DNA from: Opitutia bacterium
GTDB lineage: Bacteria; Verrucomicrobiota; Verrucomicrobiia; Opitutales; T3Sed10-336
Assembly (NCBI GenBank): GCA_003566885.1
Contig: PXBO01000034.1
Location: 1-55,548, forward strand
Reading direction: 5' to 3'
Length of the DNA: 55,548 nt
Each line of letters begins with the position of its first letter. Within the stretch, counting starts at the first letter, position 1. Shown here piece after piece: positions 9,103 to 18,243 of the stretch. The notes under the pieces are model-generated. The model searched no databases. It had not been told where the DNA came from and saw only the letters and a program-made list of their open reading frames with translations. The position numbers were made by a program, and so were the translations under genes.

Positions 9103-9678
9103 ATGTACGAGCCAATCTTAAAGACTTATTACCGCGATACCATCGTGCCCGCCTTGATCAAGGACCGGGGTTACAAGAACCGGCACCAGGTGCCGGCGAT
9201 TGAGAAGGTCGTGATTAACAGCGGAATGAACGCCTCTATCGATAAGGCGGGAATCACCGATACCGTCCAGGATATCACCAATATCGCGGGCCAGCGGCCG
9301 ATTTTGACCAAAGCGCGCAAGAGCATTTCCAACTTCAAATTGCGGCAGGGAATGCCGATTGGAGCCAAGGTGACTCTGCGAGGGGCGGCAATGTACGATT
9401 TTCTGCATCGCCTGATAGCGATCGCACTGCCGGCCATTCGCGATTTCCGCGGTGTCTCCAACAAACTTGACGGAAATGGAAATTACACCATCGGGATCGG
9501 GGACCACACGATTTTCCCTGAAATTTCGGTGGACAACGTCAAGAGGGTGATGGGTATGGATATCACGATCGTCACCACGACCAATGATGACGACGTTGCC
9601 CGGGAATTGCTCAAGCATTTCGGCATGCCTTTCCGTCGTTCCGAATCCGCAGCCCCTGCCGAAGTGGCCAGCGCCTAA
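9103..9678 (+). CDS. rplE: 50S ribosomal protein L5
   Basis: The 191-residue L5 binds 5S rRNA in the central protuberance. IEKVVINSGMNASI, GQRPILTKARKSI and the GAKVTLRG segment are typical. A short Ala/Ser/Glu-rich tail (about 12 residues after PFRRSES) extends the C-terminus beyond the usual end. The ATG has no nearby Shine-Dalgarno sequence; GGGAGGG lies 24 or more bases away. Confidence 0.96.
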   Translation: MYEPILKTYYRDTIVPALIKDRGYKNRHQVPAIEKVVINSGMNASIDKAGITDTVQDITNIAGQRPILTKARKSISNFKLRQGMPIGAKVTLRGAAMYDFLHRLIAIALPAIRDFRGVSNKLDGNGNYTIGIGDHTIFPEISVDNVKRVMGMDITIVTTTNDDDVARELLKHFGMPFRRSESAAPAEVASA

Positions 9679-9704
9679 CCCGTATCTGAACTGAATATCC
9701 GACA

Positions 9705-10010
9705 ATGGCTAAGAAGTCTGCAATCCAACGAAATCTGAAACGGCAGCGCCTGGTGGAGAAATACGCCGCCAAGCGGGCCGAATTGAAAGCTGTCCTGGCC
9801 AATCCGGAAACCACGGATGAAGCCTTTTTCGATGCCCAACGAAAGTTGGCCGGCATTCCCCGCAACGCTTCGCCGGTTCGCATTAAGAACCGTTGCCTTT
9901 CCACGGGTCGTCCCCGTGCCTACATTCGCCGGTTCCGGCTCTCCCGCATCGCGTTTCGCGAGCTGGCCCTCGCCGGAAAGATCCCCGGTGTCACCAAGTC
10001 TTCCTGGTGA
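9705..10010 (+). CDS. rpsN: 30S ribosomal protein S14, long zinc-free form
   Basis: The 101-residue S14 is the long form that lacks the CxxC...CxxC zinc ribbon. Only one Cys lies in the [16 protein letters not shown] region. It carries the terminal GVTKSSW typical of the family. S14 helps assemble the 30S head. It lies between rplE and rpsH in normal order. Confidence 0.96.
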   Translation: MAKKSAIQRNLKRQRLVEKYAAKRAELKAVLANPETTDEAFFDAQRKLAGIPRNASPVRIKNRCLSTGRPRAYIRRFRLSRIAFRELALAGKIPGVTKSSW

Positions 10011-10057
10011 CGCCGAGGTTGGAAGTCCGGATATCATCCAACAGGACATAATTTTAT

Positions 10058-10450
10058 ATGACCGATCCGATCAGTGATTTTTTAACCCGCATCCGTAATG
10101 CGAGCCGTGCCGGGAAATCCGAGTGCCGGGCGCAGCATTCCAAAATGAAGGAAGCCATTGCCGGCATCCTCAAGGAGGAAGGCTTTGTCCGCGAATTCCG
10201 CTCCGAGACCGATGATCGCGGCCACAAATATCTTGTGGTTGATCTGAAGTATGTCGAAGGTTCGGCGGCGATCGCCGGAATTCAGCGCATCAGCAAGCCC
10301 GGCCGTCGCCTTTATTACAAGTCCGATGAAATTCCTCGCGTCCTGGAAGGTTTGGGGGTGGGAATCCTCACCACCTCTCGCGGACTGATGAAAGACTCGG
10401 AAGCGCGCCGGAACCGCCTTGGCGGGGAACTGGTTTGCACGGTCTGGTAA
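10058..10450 (+). CDS. rpsH: 30S ribosomal protein S8
   Basis: The 130-residue S8 is a primary 16S rRNA-binding protein and, in E. coli, the repressor of the spc operon. DPISDFLTRIRNASRAGK at the start and GILTTSRGLMKDSEARR near the end mark it. AGGA precedes the start by about 13 bases. Confidence 0.96.
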   Translation: MTDPISDFLTRIRNASRAGKSECRAQHSKMKEAIAGILKEEGFVREFRSETDDRGHKYLVVDLKYVEGSAAIAGIQRISKPGRRLYYKSDEIPRVLEGLGVGILTTSRGLMKDSEARRNRLGGELVCTVW

Positions 10451-10468
10451 GCAATAGGAACACGCAAA

Positions 10469-11005
10469 ATGAGCAGAACAGGCAAATTACCGGTCCCGAT
10501 CCCCGACAAAGTGAAGGTATCCGTGGAGCAAACCACCGTCACGGTCGAAGGTCCCAAGGGCAAAATGAGCAATACCTTTGCGCCGGCGGTCAAAATCACC
10601 GTCGGCGACGAAGGCGTCGCGGTTCTGCCGTCCGATACCAGTCGCTTCGCCGGAGCCATGCAGGGCACGACCCGTTCGATTATTTCGAACATGGTGAAGG
10701 GCGTCGTGGACGGTTTCAGCAAGGACCTGCAGATCAACGGAGTTGGTTTCAGGGCTTCGGTCAACGGCAACATTCTCGACCTGTCGGTGGGGTATTCTCA
10801 CCCGATCCGGTACGAAATCCCGGAAGGGGTTCTCGTCACGGTCGCCGAAAACACCAAGTTGAAGGTCCAGGGCATCGACAAACAGAAGGTCGGCGCGGTG
10901 GCGGCCGACATCAAGCGTTATTATCCGCCCGAACCCTATAAGGGTAAAGGTATTCATATCGTGGGCGAACACATTGTGCGTAAGGAAGGCAAGACCGTAT
11001 CCTGA
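10469..11005 (+). CDS. rplF: 50S ribosomal protein L6
   Basis: The 178-residue L6 supports the factor-binding region of the 50S subunit. SRTGKLPVPIPDKV at the N-terminus, the LQINGVGFRA segment and the C-terminal PPEPYKGKGI identify it. AGGA is the ribosome-binding site. Confidence 0.96.
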   Translation: MSRTGKLPVPIPDKVKVSVEQTTVTVEGPKGKMSNTFAPAVKITVGDEGVAVLPSDTSRFAGAMQGTTRSIISNMVKGVVDGFSKDLQINGVGFRASVNGNILDLSVGYSHPIRYEIPEGVLVTVAENTKLKVQGIDKQKVGAVAADIKRYYPPEPYKGKGIHIVGEHIVRKEGKTVS

Positions 11006-11025
11006 CGCCGGGTCCGAGGAATACT

Positions 11026-11388
11026 ATGAAGCTTCAAAAGAAAACATTACTGAAACAGAAACGCCGCTGGAGAATCCGGCGGAAGATCCATGGCACCGCG
11101 GATAGGCCGCGGCTGGCGGTGCATTTTAGCGGAAAGCACATTTACGCTCAGTGCATCGACGACGACGCCGGCCGCACGCTCTTGTATCTTTCGACTTTGG
11201 CCAAGGATTTGCGAGAAGAGAAGATCGGACCGAGTGTTCCCGGCGCGGAGCGCCTGGGAAGCCTTTTTGGGGAAAAAGCCAAAGGCGAGGGGATTTCGGC
11301 CGTTGTGTTCGACCGTTCCGGTCGCCTTTATCACGGCCGGGTTAAAGCCTTCGCCGACGCCGCGCGGGAAGCGGGCCTCAATTTCTAA
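11026..11388 (+). CDS. rplR: 50S ribosomal protein L18
   Basis: The 120-residue basic protein is L18, a 5S rRNA-binding protein. RRKIHGTADRPRLAVHFS and the C-terminal HGRVKAFADAAREAGLNF are diagnostic. GAGGA precedes the ATG at good spacing. rpsE starts 6 bases later. Confidence 0.96.
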   Translation: MKLQKKTLLKQKRRWRIRRKIHGTADRPRLAVHFSGKHIYAQCIDDDAGRTLLYLSTLAKDLREEKIGPSVPGAERLGSLFGEKAKGEGISAVVFDRSGRLYHGRVKAFADAAREAGLNF

Positions 11389-11394
11389 GCAATT

Positions 11395-11910
11395 ATGAGC
11401 CAAGCGAAACATTCATTTAGGGGCCCCAGGGAAGACAAAGTCGAATCCGAGTTTGTCGACAAGGTCGTGAACATCAACCGCTGCGCCAAAGTGGTAAAAG
11501 GCGGTCGCCGCTTCAGCTTTTCCTCACTGGTCGTGACCGGCGATGGCAAGGGCCGCGTCGGCGTCGGTTATGGGAAAGCGAACGAAGTGCCGGAGGCGAT
11601 TCGCAAGGGCACGGAGCGCGCTCACAAAAATCTGATCACCGTCAAACTCAAGGGAGACACCATACCGCACTGGGTGATGGGCGAAGCCGATGGAGGAAAG
11701 GTTCTCCTGCGCCCGGCCAGTGAGGGTACCGGCGTTATCGCCGGAGGCGGTGTGCGCGCGGTGCTGGAAGCGGTCGGCATCAAAAACGTGCTGTCAAAGT
11801 CGCTTGGTTCCAACAATCATGTGGCGGTGGTGAATGCCACGTTGAACGGGCTGCGTCAGTTGCGTTCCGCCGATGAAATCCGAATCCTGCGCGAATCGCA
11901 GGCGGACTGA
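11395..11910 (+). CDS. rpsE: 30S ribosomal protein S5
   Basis: The 171-residue S5 helps control decoding fidelity and mRNA unwinding. The double-stranded-RNA-binding fold is seen in [19 protein letters not shown], followed by [20 protein letters not shown]. The C-terminal domain is of normal length. In most bacteria rpmD comes next; here rplO follows after 21 bases. Confidence 0.97.
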   Translation: MSQAKHSFRGPREDKVESEFVDKVVNINRCAKVVKGGRRFSFSSLVVTGDGKGRVGVGYGKANEVPEAIRKGTERAHKNLITVKLKGDTIPHWVMGEADGGKVLLRPASEGTGVIAGGGVRAVLEAVGIKNVLSKSLGSNNHVAVVNATLNGLRQLRSADEIRILRESQAD

Positions 11911-11931
11911 AAAGCATAGGAGATATTTTCA

Positions 11932-12384
11932 ATGAGATTACACTCTCTAAAAAACACTGTAGGCGCCGTCCGCCGTCGCAAACGAGTGGGTTGCGGTGAA
12001 GGCTCCGGCAGGGGCAAAACGTGCGGGCGCGGGGGCAAAGGGCAAACCGCCCGCTCCGGCGGAAGCATCCGTCCCGGTTTCGAAGGCGGTCAGATGCCGC
12101 TTTATCGTCGCCTGCCGCAACGCGGATTCAACAACAAGAATTTCCGCACCGAGTACGCGGTGGTGAACCTGAGCACACTGGATCGCCTGGAGGGAGTCGA
12201 TAGTATCGACCGCGACCTTCTGGTGGAAAAAGGAGTGATCGGCGCCAGCGACGGACGAGTTAAAATTCTGGCCCAGGGAGAAATCTCTCGGGCGGTCAAA
12301 GTTACCGCCCACAAGTTCTCAGCCGCCGCCAAACAAAAGATTGAAGCGGCCGGGGGTGAAGCGATCGTGGTAGACGCCGCTTAA
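11932..12384 (+). CDS. rplO: 50S ribosomal protein L15
   Basis: The 150-residue L15 shows the Gly/Arg-rich N-terminal region (GCGEGSGRGKTCGRGGKGQ) and the GGQMPLYRRLPQRGF motif. L15 is a late 50S assembly protein. AGGAG precedes the start. It directly follows rpsE, so rpmD (L30) is missing at this locus. Confidence 0.97.
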   Translation: MRLHSLKNTVGAVRRRKRVGCGEGSGRGKTCGRGGKGQTARSGGSIRPGFEGGQMPLYRRLPQRGFNNKNFRTEYAVVNLSTLDRLEGVDSIDRDLLVEKGVIGASDGRVKILAQGEISRAVKVTAHKFSAAAKQKIEAAGGEAIVVDAA

Positions 12385-12433
12385 GGCGTCCATTGCCCCG
12401 TTACCACCTCTTACCGCCGAAGAAATTCAGGCC

Positions 12434-13933
12434 ATGTTGTCCGCCTTTACCAATTGCCTAAAGATTCCCGATCTTCGCCAGAAGATCCTCTTCACCCTCG
12501 GCCTCCTTTTTGTGGCCCGAGTCGGTGCCAATATTCCGCTTCCCGGCTTGGATCCGAAGCCGCTTCAGGCCTTTTTTGAGGCTCAGGCCGGCACTGGGGC
12601 AGCGGGGGATTTGCTGGGGCTCTATAACATGTTCACCGGCGGCGCCCTTCTGATGGGAGCCGTTTGTGCTCTGGGGATTATGCCCTACATCAGCGCGGCG
12701 ATTATTTTCCAGTTGATGACCGCGGTGGTTCCCAGTCTTTCCCGGCTTCAGCGGGAGGGCGATGTGGGACGGCAGAAGATTACTCAGTATACCCGCTACG
12801 CCACGGTGGGGATCTGTCTGGTTCAAGGGGTCCTTCTGATTCTGGCTCTGGACAATCCGGGCCGACTTTTTCCGGGGTACAGTATCGAGGAATACGGGCA
12901 AATCATCATTACGAGTCGAACGTGGTTTCTGATCACCGGCACGCTATTTCTGACCGCGGGGACGATTCTCCTGATGTGGCTTGGAGAGCAAATCACCCAG
13001 AAAGGGGTGGGCAACGGGATCGGACTGCTGATCACGGTCGGCATTCTGGCGGACCTGCCCGGCGCCGCGGCGCAGACCTATCGTCTGTTCTTCGCTCCGG
13101 TGGGTGTGGAACGGCTTGGTGCCGGCCAGGCGATTCTAATGTTTGGTTTGCTCGTTGGAGTGATCGCTGCGATCGTGGCGGTGGTTCAAGCCCAGCGGAA
13201 GGTGCCGGTGCATTACGCCAAGCGGGTTGTTGGCCGCAAGGTTTACGGCGGGCAGAGCTCCTACCTGCCGCTCAAGGTCAACTACTCAGGGGTCATGCCG
13301 GTGATTTTCGCCAGCGCCATCCTGATGTTCCCCCAGCAAATCCTGTCACAGCTCGGCGCCGCCCTCGACCTGCGGTTCCTGATCGATGTGGCCGACTACC
13401 TGATGCGCGGCACCATGACCTACTACATCGTGATGGCCGCGCTGATCATGGGATTCAGTTATTTCTGGGTTTCGATCATGTTCAAACCCATCCAGATCGC
13501 GGACGATCTGAAAAAGTACGGGGGTTACATCCCGGGTGTTCGACCCGGTGAACCGACGGCCCGCTACCTGGACTTCATCATGACCCGGCTCACCCTGGCC
13601 GGCGGCATCTTCCTGACCATCATCGCCATCATGCCGGACATCGCGTTGTTTACCTATAACGTACCCGGACGGATTGCCATGTTCTTCGGCGGTACGGGAA
13701 TGCTCATCGCGGTCGGCGTGGTTCTCCAGTTGATGCAACAGGTGGAAACCCATCTCCTGCAGAGGCATTATGACGGTTTCCTGAAAAAAGGCCGCATCCG
13801 GGCGCGGAGCAATCGTCGGGAGCCGACCCGCATGGTGGACACTTCGGAACTCAAGAATGTGGGAATTCTTTGGATCGTTCTGGGGACCCTTTTGATTCTT
13901 GGCCTGGCGGCCTGGGCTCTTCAGCAGTTTTAA
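12434..13933 (+). CDS. secY: protein translocase subunit SecY
   Basis: The 499-residue integral membrane protein is the channel subunit of the SecYEG translocon. The first membrane segment lies after the N-terminal amphipathic helix (KILFTLGLLFVARVGANIPLPG). SecY signatures include the plug-region glycines, GIMPYISAAIIFQL and GEQITQKGVGNGIGLLI, and about ten hydrophobic segments are visible. It occupies its usual spc position before adk. It is somewhat longer than the 435-450 residues usual for SecY. Confidence 0.95.
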   Translation: MLSAFTNCLKIPDLRQKILFTLGLLFVARVGANIPLPGLDPKPLQAFFEAQAGTGAAGDLLGLYNMFTGGALLMGAVCALGIMPYISAAIIFQLMTAVVPSLSRLQREGDVGRQKITQYTRYATVGICLVQGVLLILALDNPGRLFPGYSIEEYGQIIITSRTWFLITGTLFLTAGTILLMWLGEQITQKGVGNGIGLLITVGILADLPGAAAQTYRLFFAPVGVERLGAGQAILMFGLLVGVIAAIVAVVQAQRKVPVHYAKRVVGRKVYGGQSSYLPLKVNYSGVMPVIFASAILMFPQQILSQLGAALDLRFLIDVADYLMRGTMTYYIVMAALIMGFSYFWVSIMFKPIQIADDLKKYGGYIPGVRPGEPTARYLDFIMTRLTLAGGIFLTIIAIMPDIALFTYNVPGRIAMFFGGTGMLIAVGVVLQLMQQVETHLLQRHYDGFLKKGRIRARSNRREPTRMVDTSELKNVGILWIVLGTLLILGLAAWALQQF

Positions 13934-14002
13934 CCTCGTTCCGTCCGGGGCGGCCGGCGCCCGCTGGATAGCCTCCGGGCGGAGCCGATTGTCAACTTCT
14001 CC

Positions 14003-14677
14003 TTGCCAACTTCGACCAGGACAAAATTCATCCTTATGGGAACACCCGGCGCGGGGAAGGGTACTCTCGCCTCCGGTTTGCGGGCGTTGCGCATTGAACA
14101 TTTCTCTTCGGGCGAGTTGTTTCGTCAGGAGATCGAAAGTCGCACGCCACTGGGCAGGTCGATAGAAGCGTCCATGGAGCGCGGTGAGTTGGTTTCCGAT
14201 GAGGAGACCCTGAGGCTGGTGCGACAGTGGTTTTGGAGCCGCCCGTCCTCCCGCGGATTTCTCCTGGATGGTTTTCCGCGAACGTTGCCCCAGGCGGTCG
14301 CTTTCGACGAGTGGCTGGATGCCCGACAGGAAAGCCTTACCGGATGCCTGTTGCTGGAACTGCCCGAGGAGGAGACGGTGCAAAGGCTCACCGGAAGGCG
14401 GGTTTGTCCCCAAGATGGACGAGTGTATCACCTGGAAAGTGACCCTCCGGTTAAGGAGGGGGTTTGTGAGGATTGTGGAGCGAAGCTGGTGCGGCGCGAA
14501 GACGATGAGGAGTCGGTGGTGCGGCATCGTTACGAGCTTTACCGGGAGAGTTCGCGCCCACTGATTGAGCACTATCATCACCAGGGGTTGCTGTGGCGGT
14601 TTTCCGGCGATGTTAAACCGGAAGAATTGGTTGGCCGGGTTTATAAAGCCTTCCACTTGACTCCCATCGAAGCATGA
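14003..14677 (+). CDS. adk: adenylate kinase
   Basis: Adenylate kinase interconverts ATP + AMP and 2 ADP. The P-loop GTPGAGKGT (residues 13-21), LLDGFPRTLPQA and the long LID domain are present in a 224-residue protein. I take the TTG at 14003 as start: the first in-frame ATG, at 14036, would remove the first beta strand before the P-loop. The LID shows CPQD...CEDC, so the second zinc-ligand Cys is replaced by Asp. It overlaps map by 4 bases. Confidence 0.92.
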   Translation: MPTSTRTKFILMGTPGAGKGTLASGLRALRIEHFSSGELFRQEIESRTPLGRSIEASMERGELVSDEETLRLVRQWFWSRPSSRGFLLDGFPRTLPQAVAFDEWLDARQESLTGCLLLELPEEETVQRLTGRRVCPQDGRVYHLESDPPVKEGVCEDCGAKLVRREDDEESVVRHRYELYRESSRPLIEHYHHQGLLWRFSGDVKPEELVGRVYKAFHLTPIEA

Positions 14678-15441
14678 TCCCGATCAAGACCGCCGAGGAA
14701 GTCGAACGAATGAAAGTCGTTTGCCGCATTGCGGCCGAAGTGCTCGCTGCCTTGGAGCGGGAGGTGGCGCCCGGGGTGAATACATACGACCTCGATCAGT
14801 TCGCCCGGCGCGAAATCGAGCGCCGCGGGGCGATCAGCGCCTGCCACAATTACCGGATAGGTTCGCAGCGCTATCCCAGCTACAGTTGCATCTCGGTAAA
14901 CGAAGAGGTGGTACACGGGATCGGATCGCTCAAGCGGGTTATTGCGGAGGGTGACGTGGTGGCTCTCGATGTTGTGGTTAGCCACGCGGGGTATATTGGC
15001 GATAATGCCCGCACCATCCGGGTCGGTGAGGTCGATCGGGATGTGGATCGGTTGGTTTCCGTTACGGAGGAGGCCTTGTGGGCGGGAATCGCCGTGGCCC
15101 GATCCGGGAAGCGGGTGGGTGATATTTCCCATGCCATTCAGAAGTACGTCGAATCGCGCCGTCTATCCATTGTCAGAGAATTCGTCGGGCACGGGGTGGG
15201 GGCTTCCATGCACGAGGAGCCGCAGATCCCGAACTTCGGCCGCCGGGGAACCGGCCCAAAACTACGTCCGGGTATGGCCTTGGCGATCGAACCGATGGTA
15301 AATCTCGGCCGGCCGGAGGTTAAGGTGCTGAGTGACGGGTGGACGGTGGTGACCAGTGACGGATTTCCCTCTGCTCACTTCGAGCACACGGTGCTCGTGA
15401 CCGAGGACGAACCGGAAATTCTCACTTTATTAAAAAAATAA
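14674..15441 (+). CDS. map: type I methionine aminopeptidase
   Basis: This enzyme removes the initiator Met from nascent proteins. The 255-residue pita-bread fold has metal ligands in ALDVVVSHAGYIGDNA (Asp, Asp), GHGVGASMHEEPQIPNFG (His) and AIEPMVNLG (Glu), with a final Glu in SAHFEHTVLVTE. There is no N-terminal zinc-finger extension. The start overlaps the adk stop (ATGA), so translation is coupled. Confidence 0.96.
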   Translation: MIPIKTAEEVERMKVVCRIAAEVLAALEREVAPGVNTYDLDQFARREIERRGAISACHNYRIGSQRYPSYSCISVNEEVVHGIGSLKRVIAEGDVVALDVVVSHAGYIGDNARTIRVGEVDRDVDRLVSVTEEALWAGIAVARSGKRVGDISHAIQKYVESRRLSIVREFVGHGVGASMHEEPQIPNFGRRGTGPKLRPGMALAIEPMVNLGRPEVKVLSDGWTVVTSDGFPSAHFEHTVLVTEDEPEILTLLKK

Positions 15442-15510
15442 TTGCCAAACGGTTTTCGCCCCCCTACTTTTTTCTGTTTCTACACACTACTACTCTAATC
15501 GCAAAGACTT

Positions 15511-15885
15511 ATGCCGCGCCTACTTGGAGTTGACATTCCTAACAATAAAAAGATCGAATACGCACTTCGTTACATTTACGGGATCGGGCCAACGCTCTCC
15601 CGCGACATTGTCGCGACTTCTGAAATTGATCCCAATACACGTGCCCAGGATCTCACCGAGGAACAGCTCAACAAGCTGACGGCGCTGATTACTGAACGTA
15701 ACTATCTGGTTGAAGGTGACTTACGGCGATCAATCGCGGCGAATCTGAAACGCTTGCAGGCGATCAACTGTTCCCGGGGTATTCGTCACCGTCGGGGTCT
15801 CCCGGTGCGCGGCCAACGGACCAGCACTAACGCCCGGACCCGAAAAGGCGCCAGGCGCACGGTTGGGGTGATGAAGAAGAAGTAA
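15511..15885 (+). CDS. rpsM: 30S ribosomal protein S13
   Basis: The 124-residue S13 contacts the P-site tRNA and forms intersubunit bridges. [19 protein letters not shown], the helix-two-turn-helix region and the C-terminal [18 protein letters not shown] identify it. It begins the alpha-operon portion. The 69-base gap to map holds no rpmJ or infA, which often stand here. Confidence 0.96.
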   Translation: MPRLLGVDIPNNKKIEYALRYIYGIGPTLSRDIVATSEIDPNTRAQDLTEEQLNKLTALITERNYLVEGDLRRSIAANLKRLQAINCSRGIRHRRGLPVRGQRTSTNARTRKGARRTVGVMKKK

Positions 15886-15927
15886 TAAATAACCAACTCA
15901 TTTTCGAGTATTTCTAATAGATTGACT

Positions 15928-16497
15928 ATGGCGACAGAAGAATCAGCCTCTCCCGAAAAAGAGCCGAAGCCGGAAGGCGCGGCGACTCCGTCCACGGAGG
16001 AGACCAAGCCGGTGGCGGAAACCGGCCCCGCGTCGGAAAAACCCGAGGGCGCCGCAAGCGAGGAGGCTCCGAAAAAGGAGGTGACCGCGGCCGACCTTCT
16101 CAAGGCGGACATTGGCGCCATCAAGGTTCGCAAGGCCAAGGGGAGTAAGAATATAACTTCCGGGATCGCGCACATTCTGGCGACCTTCAACAACACCAAG
16201 GTCGCCATTTCGGACCAGAAGGGTAACATTATATCCTGGTCCAGCGCGGGTAAAATGAACTTTCGCGGATCGCGGAAATCCACTGCCTACGCCGCCCAGG
16301 TGGTGACTCAGGACGCGGCCAAAGCGGCAATGGCGCACGGTTTGAAAGAGGTGGTGGTGCACGTCAAGGGACCTGGCATGGGGCGTGACTCCGCCGTGAG
16401 GGCCTTGCAGGCTGTCGGCCTTGACGTGATTTCCATCGTTGATACCACTCCGGTACCGCACAACGGCTGCCGTCCGCCCAAGCGCCGCCGCGTATAA
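15928..16497 (+). CDS. rpsK: 30S ribosomal protein S11 with acidic N-terminal extension
   Basis: The C-terminal 130 residues are a normal S11 ([47 protein letters not shown]), a platform protein next to the Shine-Dalgarno duplex. Ahead of it lies an extension of about 60 residues rich in Glu, Pro, Ala and Lys, which most S11 proteins lack. I use the ATG at 15928 (189 residues); a TTG at 15922 would add two more. No Shine-Dalgarno sequence is visible. No alternative start sits close to the S11 core, since the first in-frame Met after the extension lies well inside it (in GKMNFRG). Confidence 0.92.
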   Translation: MATEESASPEKEPKPEGAATPSTEETKPVAETGPASEKPEGAASEEAPKKEVTAADLLKADIGAIKVRKAKGSKNITSGIAHILATFNNTKVAISDQKGNIISWSSAGKMNFRGSRKSTAYAAQVVTQDAAKAAMAHGLKEVVVHVKGPGMGRDSAVRALQAVGLDVISIVDTTPVPHNGCRPPKRRRV

Positions 16498-16540
16498 TCC
16501 GCACCTCGCGGCCCAATTTTAAGAAGGATCATCACCACTC

Positions 16541-17149
16541 ATGGCTCGTTATACTGGACCTACCACGCGAATCAGCCGGCGCTTTGGACAGCCCATCATG
16601 GGCTCCAACAAGTCGTTCGAGAAGAAGAACTATCCTCCCGGGGTACATGGACCGCGTTTGCGCCGCAAGGTGTCAGAGTATTCCATAGGCTTGAACGAAA
16701 AACAGAAGCTGCGCTACGCTTATGGGCTGATGGAGAAGCAGTTCCGGCGCCTTTTTGAGCGCGCCAAGCGCGAGCGGGGTGTTACCGGTGACCGTTTCCT
16801 CCAGCTTCTCGAAACCCGCCTCGACAGCGTCGTTTATCAGCTTGGTTTTGCGCGGAGCCGGCAGGCCGCCCGCCAGTTTGTCAATCATGGACATATTCGG
16901 GTCAATGGCCACAAAGTGGACATTCCGAGCTACACGGTGAAAAACGGTGATGAAATCGAAGTGAAACCGTCGGCGTCCTCGAGGCAGCTCGCCACTCGCA
17001 ATCTCGAAGAAACCCGCGCCCGCACGGTTCCTTCCTGGCTGACTTTGCAGGAAGATGCCCTCAAAGCTACCGTCACTCGTCTGCCGGAACGCGACGATAT
17101 TGAACCGCTCGTGAATGAGCAGTTGATCGTTGAGTTTTACAGCCGTTAA
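16541..17149 (+). CDS. rpsD: 30S ribosomal protein S4
   Basis: The 202-residue S4 is a primary 16S rRNA-binder and an ambiguity-affecting protein. It carries the N-terminal MARYTGPTTRISRRFG, without zinc-binding Cys, and an S4 domain with RLDSVVYQLGFARSRQAARQ and HGHIRVNG. AAGGA lies upstream. It sits between rpsK and rpoA in the typical alpha-operon order. Confidence 0.97.
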   Translation: MARYTGPTTRISRRFGQPIMGSNKSFEKKNYPPGVHGPRLRRKVSEYSIGLNEKQKLRYAYGLMEKQFRRLFERAKRERGVTGDRFLQLLETRLDSVVYQLGFARSRQAARQFVNHGHIRVNGHKVDIPSYTVKNGDEIEVKPSASSRQLATRNLEETRARTVPSWLTLQEDALKATVTRLPERDDIEPLVNEQLIVEFYSR

Positions 17150-17218
17150 TTCCGAATTTTCTGCTTTCTCCTCGGTTTAGCCGCGGGAATCAGAGAAAAA
17201 ATTTATTCCATTGGTATC

Positions 17219-18220
17219 ATGCCACGACGTTTAGGAAAATTCGAATTGCCAAATCGCTTGGTCAAAAGTGAAGAGGGATCCAGCGACACCTATTGCAAAT
17301 TTACAGCCGAGCCGTTTGAAACCGGATACGGACATTCGATCGGCAACTCTTTGCGCCGGGTGTTGATGAGCTCGATCGAGGGTGCGGCGATAGCTTGTGT
17401 CAAAATTGACGGAGTCAACCACGAATTCCAGAGTATGGATGGGGTGGTGGAGGATGTTTCCGATTTTGTACTCAACCTGAAGAAGGTGCTTATCGTGGCC
17501 GATCAGAAAGAGTCGGCCCGGTTGGTGATTGATGTGAATCGGGAAGGACCGATAACCGCCGCTGACATCGAGGAGGAATCCGGAATTCGGATTATCAATC
17601 CGGGTCAGCACCTTTGCACCCTGAGCAAGGAGCGGCGCTTCTACGCGGAGTTGGATATCCGTGTGGGACGTGGTTATTGTTCGGGAGACGACAATAAAAA
17701 GGAGGATCAGAGCATCGGCGAGATCCCCATCGATTCGCTTTTCAGTCCGGTCAAGCTGGTCAAGTACTCGGTTGAAAATACCCGGGTCGGGCAGGTGACG
17801 GATTACGATAAGCTTATCCTGGAGATTTGGACTGACGGCCGGGTCACCCCGGAGGACGCCCTCAAACAGTCCGCGGCTATCCTCAAGCATCACCTGACTG
17901 TTTTCGATCAGGTCTCTGATGAAGAGGTCGAATTCGAAGATGAAGGTTCCGAAGCCAGCGAGGAACAGAACCGGCTGCGGAAGCTGCTCAATATGAGTGT
18001 TAACGAAATCGAGCTTTCCGTGCGTGCCGCCAACTGTCTCAACAATGCCAATATCACGACGGTGGGCGAACTGGCGATGAAATCGGAGCAGGAGATGCTC
18101 AAGTACCGGAACTTTGGCAAAAAGTCTCTCAACGAGATCAAAGACAAGCTCGAACAACTCGGATTGTCGCTGGGTATGAAAATCGACGAGCGTCTGCTCG
18201 AGCGTAAAAACGACCTTTAA
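17219..18220 (+). CDS. rpoA: DNA-directed RNA polymerase alpha subunit
   Basis: The 333-residue subunit has an N-terminal dimerisation domain with GYGHSIGNSLRRVLMSS, a flexible acidic linker (about residues 230-250) and a C-terminal domain with LSVRAANCLNNANI and LKYRNFGKKSLNEIKDKL, which binds UP elements and activators. Length is normal. The start has no Shine-Dalgarno sequence and lies in ATCATG. Confidence 0.97.
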   Translation: MPRRLGKFELPNRLVKSEEGSSDTYCKFTAEPFETGYGHSIGNSLRRVLMSSIEGAAIACVKIDGVNHEFQSMDGVVEDVSDFVLNLKKVLIVADQKESARLVIDVNREGPITAADIEEESGIRIINPGQHLCTLSKERRFYAELDIRVGRGYCSGDDNKKEDQSIGEIPIDSLFSPVKLVKYSVENTRVGQVTDYDKLILEIWTDGRVTPEDALKQSAAILKHHLTVFDQVSDEEVEFEDEGSEASEEQNRLRKLLNMSVNEIELSVRAANCLNNANITTVGELAMKSEQEMLKYRNFGKKSLNEIKDKLEQLGLSLGMKIDERLLERKNDL

Positions 18221-18243
18221 ACCACAACACACCTTTCGCTGCC

